From Nymphaea colorata (Eukaryota; Streptophyta; Magnoliopsida; Nymphaeales; Nymphaeaceae), in contig NC_045150.1 in assembly GCF_008831285.2 (NCBI RefSeq), forward strand, positions 2,492,001 through 2,556,000: a stretch of DNA of 64,000 bases, written 5' to 3'. How positions within the stretch are numbered: the stretch's first letter is position 1; each line of letters opens with the position of its first letter. Of this stretch, positions 1 to 12,288 are shown in pieces. The notes beneath the pieces are model-generated. The model was not told where the DNA came from. It did not search any database and worked only from the letters and a program-made list of their open reading frames with translations. The position numbers and the translations under genes were made by a program.

Positions 1-169
<169 letters not shown>

Positions 170-1968
170 ACACTGGTGGAGGTAATTCTCTCAATGTGCA
201 AAGGACTGTCAAGGATTTGATTGCAGCAGGTGCCGCCGGCTGCTTCCTTGAGGTTGGTCTCTTCCAAATTTAAGTTCTGCATTTTTTTAGCTAGTATTGG
301 CGCAAAAGCAATTCTAAAAGTTCTGCTTTTTTGTTTCCTGAAAATGTGATTATGGTTTTAGTCTGTTTAACTCGAGGAACTCTTGACTGACATTTTTTAT
401 TTATTTTCAGGATCAAGCATGGCCAAAGAAATGTGGTAAAAAATCTTCTTCTTCCCAATCTCTCATACTTAATTCTTGCTTTATTTGTGACATTAATTTA
501 TTTCAGAGCATGACATGCTGTTTTTAGTTGAGTTTTAAGAAGAATCTAATGGTAATTCTCTTTATTGATCACTGCAAATGGGAATTGGAAGGCCATATGC
601 GAGGCAAACAGGTTAGTTTGCTCATGATCACTTTTCACAGTATGCAATATGTTGTTTTCTTTTTTCTTTTTTTCTTTTTTTTTTGTGAATTGTTTCATTG
701 TCCTTAAACAATTCTGAAGGGAAAATCCCTTTTATTTTCTTTTGAAGTTTTTTCTTAAACAATATGATGCGCATCTGAGCACATCGTAACTTGTTTGCCT
801 TATAAGAATTATAATGAGTCACAATGAATTTTATGATTCCAGAAGCTACATATATATATGTTTCTCTTCACATTTAATTTTGCTTTCCCCATATTTTTAA
901 GGTTATACCTGCAGAGGAGCATGCTTCAAAGATTGCTGCAGCAAGAGATGCAATAGCAGACTCAGATTTCTTCCTTATTGCCCGAACCGATGCAAGGGCA
1001 ATATCAGAGAAATATGGTTTATCAGAAGCCATATCAAGGGCCAACCTTTATATGGAGGTACTTCCTGATGAAATTATGTATATAGTTGGATAACATGCAA
1101 TCACATTTTTTTATTAATCTTTGTACTCCGCAGAGAGAACTCTACATATTATATCTTGTAGTTAACTGTCTAAATTACAACTAGTCAAATATATATATAT
1201 ATATATATATTAAGATGAATTGGGATCATCGAACCAAGGTCCAAGCTTAGTGTGAAGGTGGGTTCAGGTATTAGAGTCAGTTAAACACTTGAACCTGGGG
1301 TCCCATTGCAAGGGCACATTTGGCTTAAAAAAGTGGATCGTAATACCCAAAAGTTTAGTCGTTATTTAATATCATTGAAGAATTTATAAAGGAAATTGTT
1401 AAGTGATTGATTGTCTTAATCTATAGTTTTTTTTGTTGGAATTTAAATTGATAATTGAAACTATTAGGGAACAGGTTGAGATCCATCAGACAATGGGTGC
1501 GGGTCAGGTCATTTCATTTTTCCTATTCTATCACTTAGGTTTAAATTAACATAATTAATGTTTTAACTTGAACAGGCTGGAGCTGATGCTTGCTTTGTTG
1601 ATGCACCAAGGAGCGACGATGAGCTTAGAGAAATCGCTCGTCGAACCAATGGTTTTAGGGTTGTTAACATGATTGAAGGAGGTGTTACTCCATTGCATAC
1701 ACAAGAGGAGTTAAAAGAGATGGGCTTCCATATCATCTTGCACTCAACCACTACACTTTACACAACAGCCCGTGCTTTGATGGACATGCTGCAAAAGATG
1801 AAGGAGTCAGGATCAAGCAAAGACCATCTTGACAAGTTGGCTAGCTTTGCGGAATTCAATCGGTTGATCAATTTAGAGTCCTACTTTGAAAAAGAAGCTC
1901 ACTTCGCCGAGTACAAGAATGCGCTTGAAGCTCAGCACCAATTGAAGGCCAGTAGCGGAGCATTCTAG
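170..1968 (+). CDS. PEP mutase/isocitrate lyase superfamily protein (copy 1, 5' end outside window)
   Basis: Five exons are visible: 170-252, 411-435, 592-611, 902-1057 and 1576-1968 (TAG stop). All have AG acceptors and GT donors. They equal exons 3-7 of the complete paralogue at 23531-27726 in length (83, 25, 20, 156, 393 nt) and phase. Family hallmarks are present: DTGGGN at the start of the first visible exon, the lyase signature KKCGHMR across the two tiny exons, and RTDAR in the 156-nt exon. The plant family contains chloroplastic carboxyvinyl-carboxyphosphonate phosphorylmutase-like proteins, 2,3-dimethylmalate lyase-like proteins and petal death protein, which cleave or rearrange C-C or P-C bonds of small 2-oxo/hydroxy acids with Mg2+. 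The exact substrate cannot be read from sequence. The C-terminus (ending SSGAF) differs from copy 2. The transit peptide and first two coding exons lie before base 1, as far as copy 2 predicts. No frameshift or stop is seen in the visible exons, so the gene is probably functional. Confidence 0.9.
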
Positions 1969-2807
1969 ATTTGGAACATATATAAGTGGATGCAACTTGT
2001 TGAAGTTTTGGTCCTATCATGGTCTTTCTTTTAGTGTTCTATGAGTCGCTAGCATAACATGTTATTGTTCCTGTATTATGTTTTTCTAGAAATTGGTCAC
2101 AAGAGTGTGTGGACCTACCAAAAAAGCCAAATCTAGTGCAGCTTAGTAGGTCCTTATGGCTTTCTTGATAGTTTGGAAAGTTTGTTATGTAATGGATTAT
2201 CAATGTGATTAATTATGAAAGACCCTTCGACTAAAAAATGGAGATGTTTAAATTAAATGCGTCAAACTTCATTAAAACTGAAAACACAATTGAAAAGTTT
2301 ATTGACTTTGTGTTTTGTAGTTTATTAGATGATAACATCAAAACAACGTTCTATGAAGCTTTTTAATTTATAGTATTAATATTCCATTGAGGCATTTAAT
2401 AAATATGTCTAAATTTACAAGAGGGTGGACACCTCCAGGAGGCCAAAGGCCCTCCCCTTTTCCCCTACCTCTGAGTTCAGGGCTGCATTGAACCTAGGTG
2501 GAGACTAGTACACCCATCAACTGAAATGTTATGCATCTACTGTTTACAGTTCATAAGAGTAGCACCTAAGAGAATCAAACTAATGATCAGACTTTCACCA
2601 GCCTACCAGTCTAACCAACTATGTTATGCCCCATTTTCACTTTTAATGCAAAGTTTAAAATGTACTATTATCCTTCAAGGTGCAAAAACATAAACATTCA
2701 TGGTGGGTGTTACACATTCACTAATATATATCCATCTTAAGTCAATTTTGGCCCTAAAGAACTATACATCTCTTTAAAAATTGCATGATATGTATTCACT
2801 GTAACAA
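1969..2807. other. 3' flank of copy 1 and intergenic spacer
   Basis: The stretch holds the probable 3' UTR of the first lyase/mutase gene (roughly the first 250 bases) followed by AT-rich spacer. I see no open coding region, no canonical AATAAA that clearly ends the transcript and no recognisable element up to the CACTA terminus at 2808. Confidence 0.5.
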
Positions 2808-3105
2808 CACTACGAAAAACCTAAGAACTACCGACGTTTTGTTCTTTATTGATAAAGGGAGTGTCAATAAAAATCATCACCGATACACTAGACAGAAGCG
2901 TCGGTGAAAGGTATCACCGGTGCGTAGGTAAACATTGACTATTACCGATGAACACTCACGTCAGTAATAATATATTATTTTTGACATTTTAGTACCAGCC
3001 GGTAAAACTCTACCAACAGCGAGACTGGCCGTCGATAAAATTTTTACCAACAAATAATCGAACGTTGGTAAAACTTTAACCAACGTTTGGCCTAATGTCG
3101 CTATT
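2808..3105. repeat. Left CACTA terminus and subterminal repeat array
   Basis: The terminal CACTAC is followed by closely spaced direct and inverted copies of an ACCGACG/CGTCGGT motif and of a related ACCAACG form. In En/Spm elements such arrays are bound by TNPA. The right-hand array, about 10915-11348, uses the same motif, which ties the two ends to one element. Confidence 0.8.
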
Positions 3106-3208
3106 ACTCATTATCAATACAAATTTATGCATTAATGAAAGTCTTTCAATTCTTGTATCCAATTGTGACATAATTTTGTAGAAAAAATCGAAAATACATA
3201 TATAACTA

Positions 3209-3706
3209 GGGCTATTCATGAGCGGGTTCGAGCCGAGTTGAGCCATCTGGAACTTGGCTCGAGTGTCTTGAAAGAAACTCAAACTCATCGTGAGCTCGAA
3301 ACAAGTTCGATTTCATTAGCTCGAGCTTGACTCGGCTCAGGTTCTTAAAATTCAAACTTGGCTCGATTAAGCTCAAGCTAAAGATTGGCTTGAGCCGAAC
3401 CAAGCATTCCATTAAAAAATAAATAAATAAAGAGGAAGCATATAGATTTGAACATGGAACCTCCCACATGCCAATCACATGCTCACCCATTTGAGCATCT
3501 ACTTTTTTTGATAATTTTATAATACATATTTTATATATTTTTTTCTCGATCTTAATGAGATCAACCGAGCCAAGGCCATTTAACTTGAGCTTGACTCATT
3601 TTGGTTGTCGAGTTCATTTCTTAACTCGAAATCAACTATTTAATAAACGAATCAAGTTTATCGAGCGAGAGACGAACTCAAGTTAGCTCGACTTGTTGAA
3701 CAATGC
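3209..3706. mobile_element. TA-flanked MITE, GAGCTCG-rich, nested in the CACTA element
   Basis: A 498-bp block begins GGGCTATTCATGAGC and ends, read in reverse complement, GCATTGTTCAACAAGTC, with TA on both sides (3207-3208 and 3707-3708). The arms are rich in imperfect GCTCGAG/GAGCCGAG motifs that fold back on each other. No coding capacity is credible. TA flanks and inverted ends suggest a Tc1/mariner-type (Stowaway-like) non-autonomous element. It lies within the CACTA element and so is probably younger. Confidence 0.7.
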
Positions 3707-4059
3707 TATATACAACATGCTTGCTTATATTTTCCATCTATCAAATGAAACATACAAAACAATTACATGTTTATGAACCAAACGTATAGGTATAACAGAT
3801 GTTCAAACTTTATTACAATACAACCAATTCGCTATAGTTAAATGTTACAAAACCTTTTTTTAACAAAATGATAATATGAACCACTTCTGCTACCATGGTA
3901 AACTTCATCGCTGAGGTGAAAATCCTACAAAGTTTGGTAGTGTCAGCATGTCTACAATCAACATTAAAAAAAAAAAAAAAACATGTTAGTTCTATTTGAA
4001 ATGAAGTTTAACAAATATAACACAACAAATGAACTGTTACGAAACAGAGGTTCCTATCA

Positions 4060-5390
4060 CCAAGTTATTGTGCCATAATAACTTGACCCTAAAATTGAAG
4101 AAACTAATACTCAAACGAAGAAACTTTATTCTTCAATAATGCATTTTCTTCTTGCAGAGTATGCATTTCGCTCAATTTAGAAGATGAACTGAACTAAGAA
4201 GGACTAACACTAAGCCCCATCATTCGTACTCTACAATGTCTCTCTTGTCTCATCACCTTATAGTAAGCATCATTACTTTTTGGAGTATCTTGCGTCTTTT
4301 GAGGCACCGTTTGGAGTTTCTCTTTTAGTTGATCATACAACATATATCATGAAAAAGATAATTATTTGAGTATATGCATAACATATATGTTGATGAGATA
4401 GAAGAATGTAATCGTTCGAATAAGACTTAGAATCCTAGTAGCAATGAATAGCTCAACACGTGATGGTTGCTTAGAACTTTCTCTAAATTATATATTGCAA
4501 TTAAGACAATATGTCAGTTAATATGTGCAGTCATATAATACATGAAAGACAATAAATGTGCCTCTTTTTTTGTCTAACATGCAAAACTTTGTGTGCTAGT
4601 CGTATGTAAGTATTTCTATTTTGCACGCACATGTGCATTTTTTTTCACTGAGTTCCTGAAACACAAAAACAAATTAATATAAGAAATACTTATTAAGGAT
4701 TTATGTGCAATGGTGTCTTTATATGGCAAACACATTACATAGGAATGTGATATACATTCCTTCGACTTATCTTTAGCAAGATAATTAGTAATGGACTCCC
4801 TATGATTTTGTGGAATATTGTACGTGCTTATGAGTTTTGCTATTTTGGCATCAGTTTGAGGACCTACAAATTGTTTTAATAATTTCCTACACTCAAGCTT
4901 CCAATACATGTACAGTCATGCATATTCATGCATAACCCACTTGTATAGCTGCGCTCTTTCTGCTTCTAGGCATTCATATTTGTCTTGTTTCCATATACTA
5001 AGGTAGATGTCAATATAAATATTTCAACATAAACAATGTATAGTGGATGTCAGTATAATACTTCAACATAAACAATGTATAGTGTAATACTTCAACGTAC
5101 CTATATATGTGACCATAGATCTGTCTTGAATGATGTTGGAAGCTCTGAAAAAATTATGATATAACAATGATGTGGCAACATAATCGCGCGCAAGTATACC
5201 GATGTATGTTGTCAAATATTATGTCTCTCTTTCAATAGGTTGGCCTATTGGGTTCACCTTAATCTTGTGCTTTGAGCCATTTCTTAAGTTTGCGGTTGCC
5301 AAAGCTCAAGTAATGTCACGTGTATTCTTACTTAAAGAGCCTACAAGAACATCAATTAAAGTTTTTACATATGAATCACAATGTAGGTGA
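4060..5390 (-). pseudogene. TNPA-like (plant En/Spm PTTA/transposase_24) protein gene, decayed
   Basis: On the - strand, about 5350-5100 translates to a segment with NPIGQPIERE followed by LTTYIGILARDYV. This resembles the conserved GQP..L...LG.LAR.. core of the plant PTTA/En-Spm family. Reading continues through 4616-4909, an open stretch of 97 codons, to about 4200-4100. There a heptad-like run (LSEMHTLQEENALLKNKV) suggests the C-terminal coiled coil typical of these DNA-binding proteins. Stops break the frame and intron positions are uncertain. In intact elements the product binds the subterminal repeats and helps the transposase. It lies downstream of the transposase in the same orientation. 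The family call rests on recognised motifs, not on a search. Confidence 0.62.
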
Positions 5391-6224
5391 TAGACTAATG
5401 AACTATAAATTATTTCATATTTATTACTAGGAGGACCTGCATTAGTTGTGTGCTCTTCACTACCTATATTTTTCCTTTCCATGCTCTCATATTCTTCCTC
5501 CGTATGTGAGTCAGTCTCATGTCAAATGAATGGCATGTCTTCTCTTATATGTACTCTTCATTTGTACCACACAGACATTACATCTGTTTCAAAACAACTT
5601 ATAAAATAGAACAAGAAAGAACGGATTCATAAAATCATTGTCTACAATCAAAGTCATAAAAGATAGAACCATACCAATTATTAACCAATATTGCATGTTT
5701 GTCATTCCTAACCCAACAGATATCATCATCATCATTGTCAGTTGACTATGTAATGAGTTTTGTTCATCTACATCACATTCTGACATATGTCTCAATATGT
5801 CGTATAAGTCTTTTGGTCTTGTTTTAATGACATCATATCAATTATTGTCTATTGGATCCTTTACATAAAAAACTTGTTGACATTGAGATGCTAAAATAAA
5901 TTGTTCGTCCTTCATACATCTATAGTTGATGTTAACACATGTGAACCCAAATTCATCAACTTTAATGTCCTGCTGATGTGCAGTCAAGACATGATAACAT
6001 TTGCATTTGAATTTTTTAACAATACTTCAGTCTCTCGTAGCAACTGACCTTCATTATATCAATGATATATCTATAGTATTCAACTTCACCAACGTTAAGA
6101 GTATATGCATTAATAAGAACTCCACTATTCTGGTATTTCACATATGCATCTTTCTCCCTTGTATGAAATTTGAGTTTATTAGAGACCATTCGACACATTG
6201 AAAGATAGAATTGAAAAAAAAAAT

Positions 6225-7140
6225 CTAGAAATTTATTTCAATAATGGAGAAATGGAAACAAAATCCTCATTTCCAAAACTCTTTTTTGTTTGCTGGACAA
6301 AAAATTATAGTTTTGGAAACAAATTTCTTCGTTTTGATGCAGAAAGTGATGAAAATCAGAATCGGTAGAAAAGAAACCATGTTCTTTGTTATCTTCTCTC
6401 CATTGTTCTCTCATCATCATCGTGGAACTAGTGAAACCTGACTGATGATCGGCAACTAGCAACTGGCGATCAACATCCAATGATCAGCGACTGATGACCA
6501 ATGACAAGCGGCTGACAACGGATGATTGGCGAGAAACCTAGAGGAGGATGAAAATGTATAGATGAGATGATTTTCTCGTTTTGTATCATTTCTGTTTTTG
6601 GATTTCTTTTACATTGGAAAACCGACAACAAGCAGTCGGTGACTGATGACATGCAGCTGCCGATGGGCGCGAGAAAATTCTTCAGTGGTGGAGGATGAAA
6701 ACTCAAATGACCGGTGTGGTGGGTCTTCTCATTTTGTTTCATTTCTCTTTTTTTTTTGTAACACCAAAAAACCAATGACAAGCAGCCGGTGACGAACGAT
6801 TGGTGAGTAATGCTAAAATCTGCGTTCGCAAGAAAACAGTGACCAACTTCGCCCCACCAGGTTCGTCTCCACGATCACAACCCACATTGTGGTTGAAGAC
6901 GAGGATGGGGTGGATGTGGTGCAAGCAAGGCCTCTTACACCTCGCCCCAATGGTCATTTCTTGGGTTCCGAAAATTTTTTTCCGCCCCTTGTGGTGGGAC
7001 AAGATTTTCGGGAACAAGTTTCCAAAAATTAGCTCAACAACAAGTTTTTTCATCCTATGTTTGATGAGTTGGAAAAAATTTTAAAAATTTGAATCTTGTT
7101 TCCATTGCTAGAGGATATTTCCTACCCATAAAACGTGCCC
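6225..7140. mobile_element. Unclassified inverted-repeat element inside the CACTA transposase gene
   Basis: The left side has AATGGAAACAAAATCC (about 6250). The right side read in reverse complement has AATGGAAACAAGATTC (about 7090-7105). Further weaker inverted matches follow inward, including TTTTGGAAAC on both arms. The outermost right sequence in reverse complement begins GGGCACGTTTTATGGG. The interior holds two diverged copies of a unit of about 150 bp (around 6540-6680 and 6690-6810) rich in GATGA/TGACGA-like runs. No transposase is visible. It may be a MULE-type or hAT-type non-autonomous element; its boundaries are approximate. Confidence 0.45.
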
Positions 7141-7249
7141 TTAGATATGAACTCTTTATATATAAATGCATTCTTGTATGAAAATTGAGACAACCAAACA
7201 ATATTTTCTAGTAGATTTTGACTTTCTTGATCACGTTTTTTCTAATATG

Positions 7250-7276
7250 TAAGTGTGTGTGTGTGTGTGTGTGTAT
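7250..7276. repeat. (GT)n microsatellite
   Basis: A run of about thirteen GT units lies between the inverted-repeat element and the DUF4218 part of the CACTA transposase. The surrounding 7140-7855 has no recognisable coding content. Confidence 0.85.
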
Positions 7277-10200
7277 CATATATATTGCAAATATAAATAT
7301 AAATAGGTACAAGCATATGTATGAACCATGCATGTTTTTCAAACTAATATGAGAACTTTATTTTGTAGAGATGTTGTACGGCATTGGGATTTGTCACACA
7401 TTGTTTGGTAATCAACCTCAAGTGTTGCCTATAACACAAAAAATGGATGTAATAAGGTCATAATATATTGTATGAACATTCAAATGTGAAGTTCAAAATA
7501 TTCTTACATAGTATATGGCAAAACAGCCTTGTGATTAAATAATATGTATGTGTGTACTTGCTGGTGAGCTACTGCGTCCATGGTTACTAATTCTAATATG
7601 CCCCACCTTCTCCACACTGGATTCATCTTATGGATTAACGTCAATGTCTTTGGCATTCCTTTCAGATTTTTTTTTTATTGTATACCTCGACAATATGTTG
7701 AACAAAATGTTGCATATTTATCTGCTAAATATCTCATTACAATTTACCTTTCCAGTTGACTTTTATTGTGTACATACTTTTTCAACTTAAATAAGTACCT
7801 GATACAAACATAAAGTAATAGTGTGAAGACATGTATGTTCATTGACAACTTCTTTCAGGAAAAAGTTAAAACATAAACTTGCCTTTCAATAAGATACATC
7901 CACCTGTACTGCACTGGTCCACCCAATCGAACTTCATTTGCTAAATGAATTGTCAAATGCACCATCACATCGAAAAAAGTTGGTGGTAATATTATATATA
8001 ATTGACAAAGTATTATGCTAATTTTTTGTTCTAAGTCTTCTAAATCAGCATCTGTTATGGTCTTCATACAAAATTTTCTGAAAAGCTCACAGTATTTTAT
8101 CAAGACGTGACTAACCTTCTTGGGTAGAGATATTCTCAAAGCCAAAGGCAGAAATTGTTGTAGGAGTATGTGACAATCATGAATCTTCAAATTGAAGATC
8201 TTGTGTCCCTTCATAACAACTTTGCACGATATGTTGCTTGAATAACTATATGGAAATGTTAAATTATTCAACACATTACAAAATATATCTTTCTCATTCT
8301 TGTTCATGTTGTAAGATGCTTGAGGAAGTACCCACCTATCGGAACTTGGCTGTTGTCGTGCATAAATGACTCTCGTATGTTCATTTCCTTCAAGTCCATT
8401 CTACCATTCAAATGGATATGATGTTGTCACAAGCATTCTTTTCTATATGCATAACATTTAAATTGTGACGTAGTATGTTCCCAAAATGGCAAAGTGAAGA
8501 ATATACTTTTCCTTTCAATTATATATGAGTCCTTCTTCCATGTCTAATTTAACATCATATCGTGCAACAATTCTGACCCTACAATCATGTGCCGGGGAGC
8601 TGGTCTTAATTCCACTATACTATCAAATATGTGTTTGTTTTTTCGATATTTATGACTCAATGTAAACCAATGACGTTCACTCATATAGCACATCTTTTTG
8701 CTATGCTTCAGTCTGGAACTACATGTATCTTTATAACAGATGGGACAAGCTAGCTTACCTTTTTATTCTAACCTGATATGTATACGTATATCGAAAAATC
8801 ATGTATAGTCCACAAGAAATCTGCTTGCATTCAAAAATATTGTTGTCTATGAAAGTCATATACATGTACTCCTTCAGTCCATAACAAATTCAATTCATCG
8901 ACCAATAGTTGTAGACATACGTCCATGTCATTTGTGTTTGGAACGGTTGATTTTGATATTATTAATGACAACAACATATATGGTTGCTTCATGCACATCT
9001 AAAGTGACAAATTATATATCACCAGCAAGACTTATGTTGTAGGTTGAACTTAAATTTTCAAATGAGTTGAATCCATCACTAGTCAATCCCAAGCATATAT
9101 TCATTGCTTCAAATGCAAATGATGGGTGAATCTCATCAAAGTTCTTCCATGTTGCACCATCTGCTAGGTGCCTAACAAGTCTATCCTTTATACATTGGTC
9201 ACTGTGTCATGTCATATGTTTTGCAACTGCAATCATTATGGACATTCTCTTCAATTGTATAGTAAAGAGAAAATATTGTAGTCTTCATTGATGTCTTTTG
9301 ACGCTTACTAGCCTTTGTCCTCCTCTGTTCATCATCATTATCCTTCCTTTGCAAAGTACCACATTTATCACATGTATCTTTCGTTACCTCTTCATTCTTG
9401 AATAACATACAATTATTAAGACACATCAACTTTTTGGCAATCAAACTCCAACTCTCTGTTGATCTTCTTTGCCTTATAAACTAACTTCGACAGTTCTAAC
9501 CCTATCAGAAATACATCCATTAACAACTCAAGCAACAAACTGAAGCTTTTGTCAATCCACCCAATAGACTTTTTATATGAAGCAATCGTATTAAAAAAGT
9601 CAACTTCGTAAATGTGTTGCATCTTGGATACAGTGCATGTTTAGTATCTTTAATTATCCTTTTATAATCTTCATCGATCTGACCATCTTCGGTACTATCT
9701 GTCTTCTGAAAAGATGATACTTCTTGTTGCACATGAAACACGTCTGATAGCAATCATTCAATGTTTTCTGCAACTGTTTTCGATGCATGTTCATGTGAAT
9801 GTTTTCTCTCTCCCATGATATTTCCAACAAAGATACATACAAAGTCATTACATATGTTGTGATTGATGACATCTTTAGCAGCTTGAGTAAGGACATTATT
9901 GCATCTTACACAAGGATATCTTATTCGTCCATTCTCTATCGCATTATATGCAATAGCATAGTCAAAACTTGCTTCACACCAATTACAGATTTCAAACTCT
10001 CTTTCTTTTCCCTTCACACCAACTTTAATATGATCAATTCCTCATATTGTCTATGCTAAATTTTGAACATTTGGTTTCTAATTGATGCAAATGAATACTC
10101 AATGTGTAGCTTGTTATGCAATCTTTCAAATAAGTATCTAAGCTTGTTATTTGGATAATCTATCTAAACATGTTATTTTGAACAGCATGAAAAAATGTCA

Positions 10201-10914
10201 TCTTTAATATATAGGCAACCTAAATATCATTTTATCCTTAATTAAAAGATTCATTGCACTATATGACAATGTAACATACTACACAATTCATAAATGACAT
10301 AAGAATCCTAGTGGTTCAAGAAAAATATAACTTTTCACTTGTTTAAACAATTCGCCGAACACTTGGTACTGACTATAAAGGCTAGAGACCAAAAACATTC
10401 AAACATCCAAAAAAACATTCAAATGACAACCAATCAAAATAATATTCTACGAATAACTATATGTATACTTGAGTTAGATATGGTCTAAATTTGACGAAGA
10501 AATCCAGCCACAATGCACTGGAATCCAATGATGACAAAAGGTAGGCTAAAATTAGGGGTTTTGTGATTGTGTAGACATTTTATGCAATTAATATATCAAA
10601 TAAAGGTTCTAAGGTCAACAAACATTCTTTCAAAATTTCACGATCTAATACTACTACAAAACAGCATGATCTCACCGAAAAAAATCAGATATATACTTTA
10701 CAAGTATGTTTCAACTTCAAATCATATAAAATTAGAAAAAAAAAAGAGAGGAGATTGACAGACCAACCTTTTCGATCTTCAAGCAATCCAAAAACACAAT
10801 GAAGATGAAGACCTCGCCAAAAATTCACCGATGAGAAAAAAAAGGGAATAGAAAAGAAAAGAGGGAAGAAGAAGGGTTTGGGCGGAGGGAAATAAGTCGA
10901 GGCAGTCTTTGTCG

Positions 10915-11348
10915 ACACATAGAAAACATTAGTAATGTTAATATGGTAAACATTACCGACATCCAGGCCACGTCGGTGAAAAGGCAATATTCAGTGATGC
11001 AGAGAGGCTCACACGTTGATGATAATAAGTTTTTACAGAGGTGCATAGCTGGACGTCTCTAATAACCACCGTTCAAAAGTTTCATCGACGCGAAAACTGT
11101 AATGTATTGGTAAAGATAAACAGTTTTCTTTACTTTCACCAATGTCTTATGATGGAACATCGATAAATATTGAATTTCAATGATACAGTAGCTCCATGCG
11201 TCGGTGATATGTGATTTTAACTGACATCCAGTTGCGAACGTTGCTAAAATTGGTAATTACCGACATGTCTCTTCGAACATTTGGTAAAAGTTGACATTCA
11301 CCGACATTATATTTTCTATGCGTCGGTAAAACCATCTTTTTTGTAGTA
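10915..11348. repeat. Right CACTA terminus and subterminal repeat array
   Basis: Several ACCGACAT, CGTCGGTG and CGTCGGTAA motifs occur in both orientations and end in a terminus whose - strand begins TACTACAAAAAA. With the - strand orientation of the internal genes this is the 5' end, so the promoter of the transposase would lie here. Confidence 0.78.
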
Positions 11349-12288
11349 TAAGTACATGTTGCATGTATATTTATCGTTACATACCAAGGCTTCTCTTCAT
11401 ATGTTGATAATTTTACACGTAATAGCAGTCTTATATTTATGAATTTGAGATAAATATGTATATTAGAGCTCAACACAACCTTGCATTTGAGTTGAAGCTA
11501 TCAAGTTAAGACTGATTAGCATCTTCATTATTGTCAGACAATCAATTTTCAGTACGTCCCTATTGTTGGTATTCAAGCTTGAGAATTAAGATGCGTAGAA
11601 ACATGTTCTCCAAGGAGGGGACTGTAGCTAGCATCTCAATATGATGGCCACATCAGATTGTTCCCATGTCTAAAATTTTAATGTTATTGATTGATATGTG
11701 CCTTATATTTGACATAGGAATAGTCCCATGTCTAATGTTGTGGCTAAAAGTACATCATAGGTGTTGCCTATCATGTCTAATTTTGGGATTCATGACACCA
11801 TTATTCTTGCACTACTGATAGTGTGACAATATATGGGATTCATGACACCATTATTCTTGCACTACTGATAGTGTGACAATATACCATAGTAGAATCCATT
11901 TTTTAAATTCACAATCCAAACCTAATCCAAATTTAACTTTGAGATTCACATTTGAGTGTGAGTACTGTGACTTTTTAATATGCAACTGAGAATTATGATA
12001 TGTTGAAAACCAACTTTCAAACCATACATTGGATACATGATATCAATTTATTACTAGAATTCTAATCCGATCAATATTTATTTAAAATGGAATTTGAATC
12101 CAATCAGATGTCGTTCCTTAAGTCTGAACTTGTAGATGTTAAATCTTTTCTTCCATTTCCAAATTTCTTGAAGCAGATCAATTAGATATCCAATCTGGAT
12201 CCAATTTGTCAAAAGGATTGCCAGTGTAGGAGCTTCTTTTGTATTGCCACCCACAATTTCAACAATGCCGCAACAAGAGATGGGGAGG
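11349..12288. other. AT-rich spacer with a 50-bp tandem duplication
   Basis: No gene is supported. A perfect or near-perfect 50-bp tandem duplication lies at 11784-11833 and 11834-11883 (unit beginning TGGGATTCATGACACC). The rest is AT-rich sequence with no element I recognise, up to the solo LTR at 12289. Confidence 0.7.

Larger units (their letters stand above)
5760..10017 (-). pseudogene. CACTA transposase (TNP2/TnpD type), decayed and interrupted
   Basis: Domains appear in the expected order on the - strand. About 9754-10017 is the transposase-associated N-terminal domain, with a WCEASFDYAIAYNA stretch and the cysteine pair of YPCVRCNNV. About 8600-9190 is the TNP2 core, recognisable from HLADGATWKNFDEIHPSF and LGLTSDGFN but then broken by stops. 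About 7855-8307 is an open 150-codon DUF4218 segment containing LPPTFFDVMVHLTIHLANE and GPVQYRWMY. About 5760-5965 is DUF4216, with DEFGFTCVN, QVFYVKDP and RPKDLYD and one in-frame stop. A separate inverted-repeat element (about 6225-7140) sits between the last two domains. In intact elements the enzyme cuts at the CACTA ends. Here stops and the insertion rule out a functional product. Confidence 0.82.
2808..11348 (-). mobile_element. CACTA (En/Spm) DNA transposon, two-gene type, degenerate
   Basis: The left end begins CACTACGAAAAA. The right end, read on the - strand, begins TACTACAAAAAA, one change from canonical. The flanking triplets are CAA (2805-2807) and TAA (11349-11351), consistent with an eroded 3-bp target duplication. 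Both ends carry dense subterminal copies of a motif like ACCGACG / CGTCGGTA in both orientations (2825-3100 and 10915-11335), the usual transposase-binding arrays. Inside, on the - strand, lie a decayed TNP2-type transposase (5760-10017) and a second TNPA-like gene (4060-5390). Length is about 8.5 kb, including at least two later insertions (3209-3706 and about 6225-7140). Stops in both genes mean it cannot supply its own proteins now. Confidence 0.87.
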
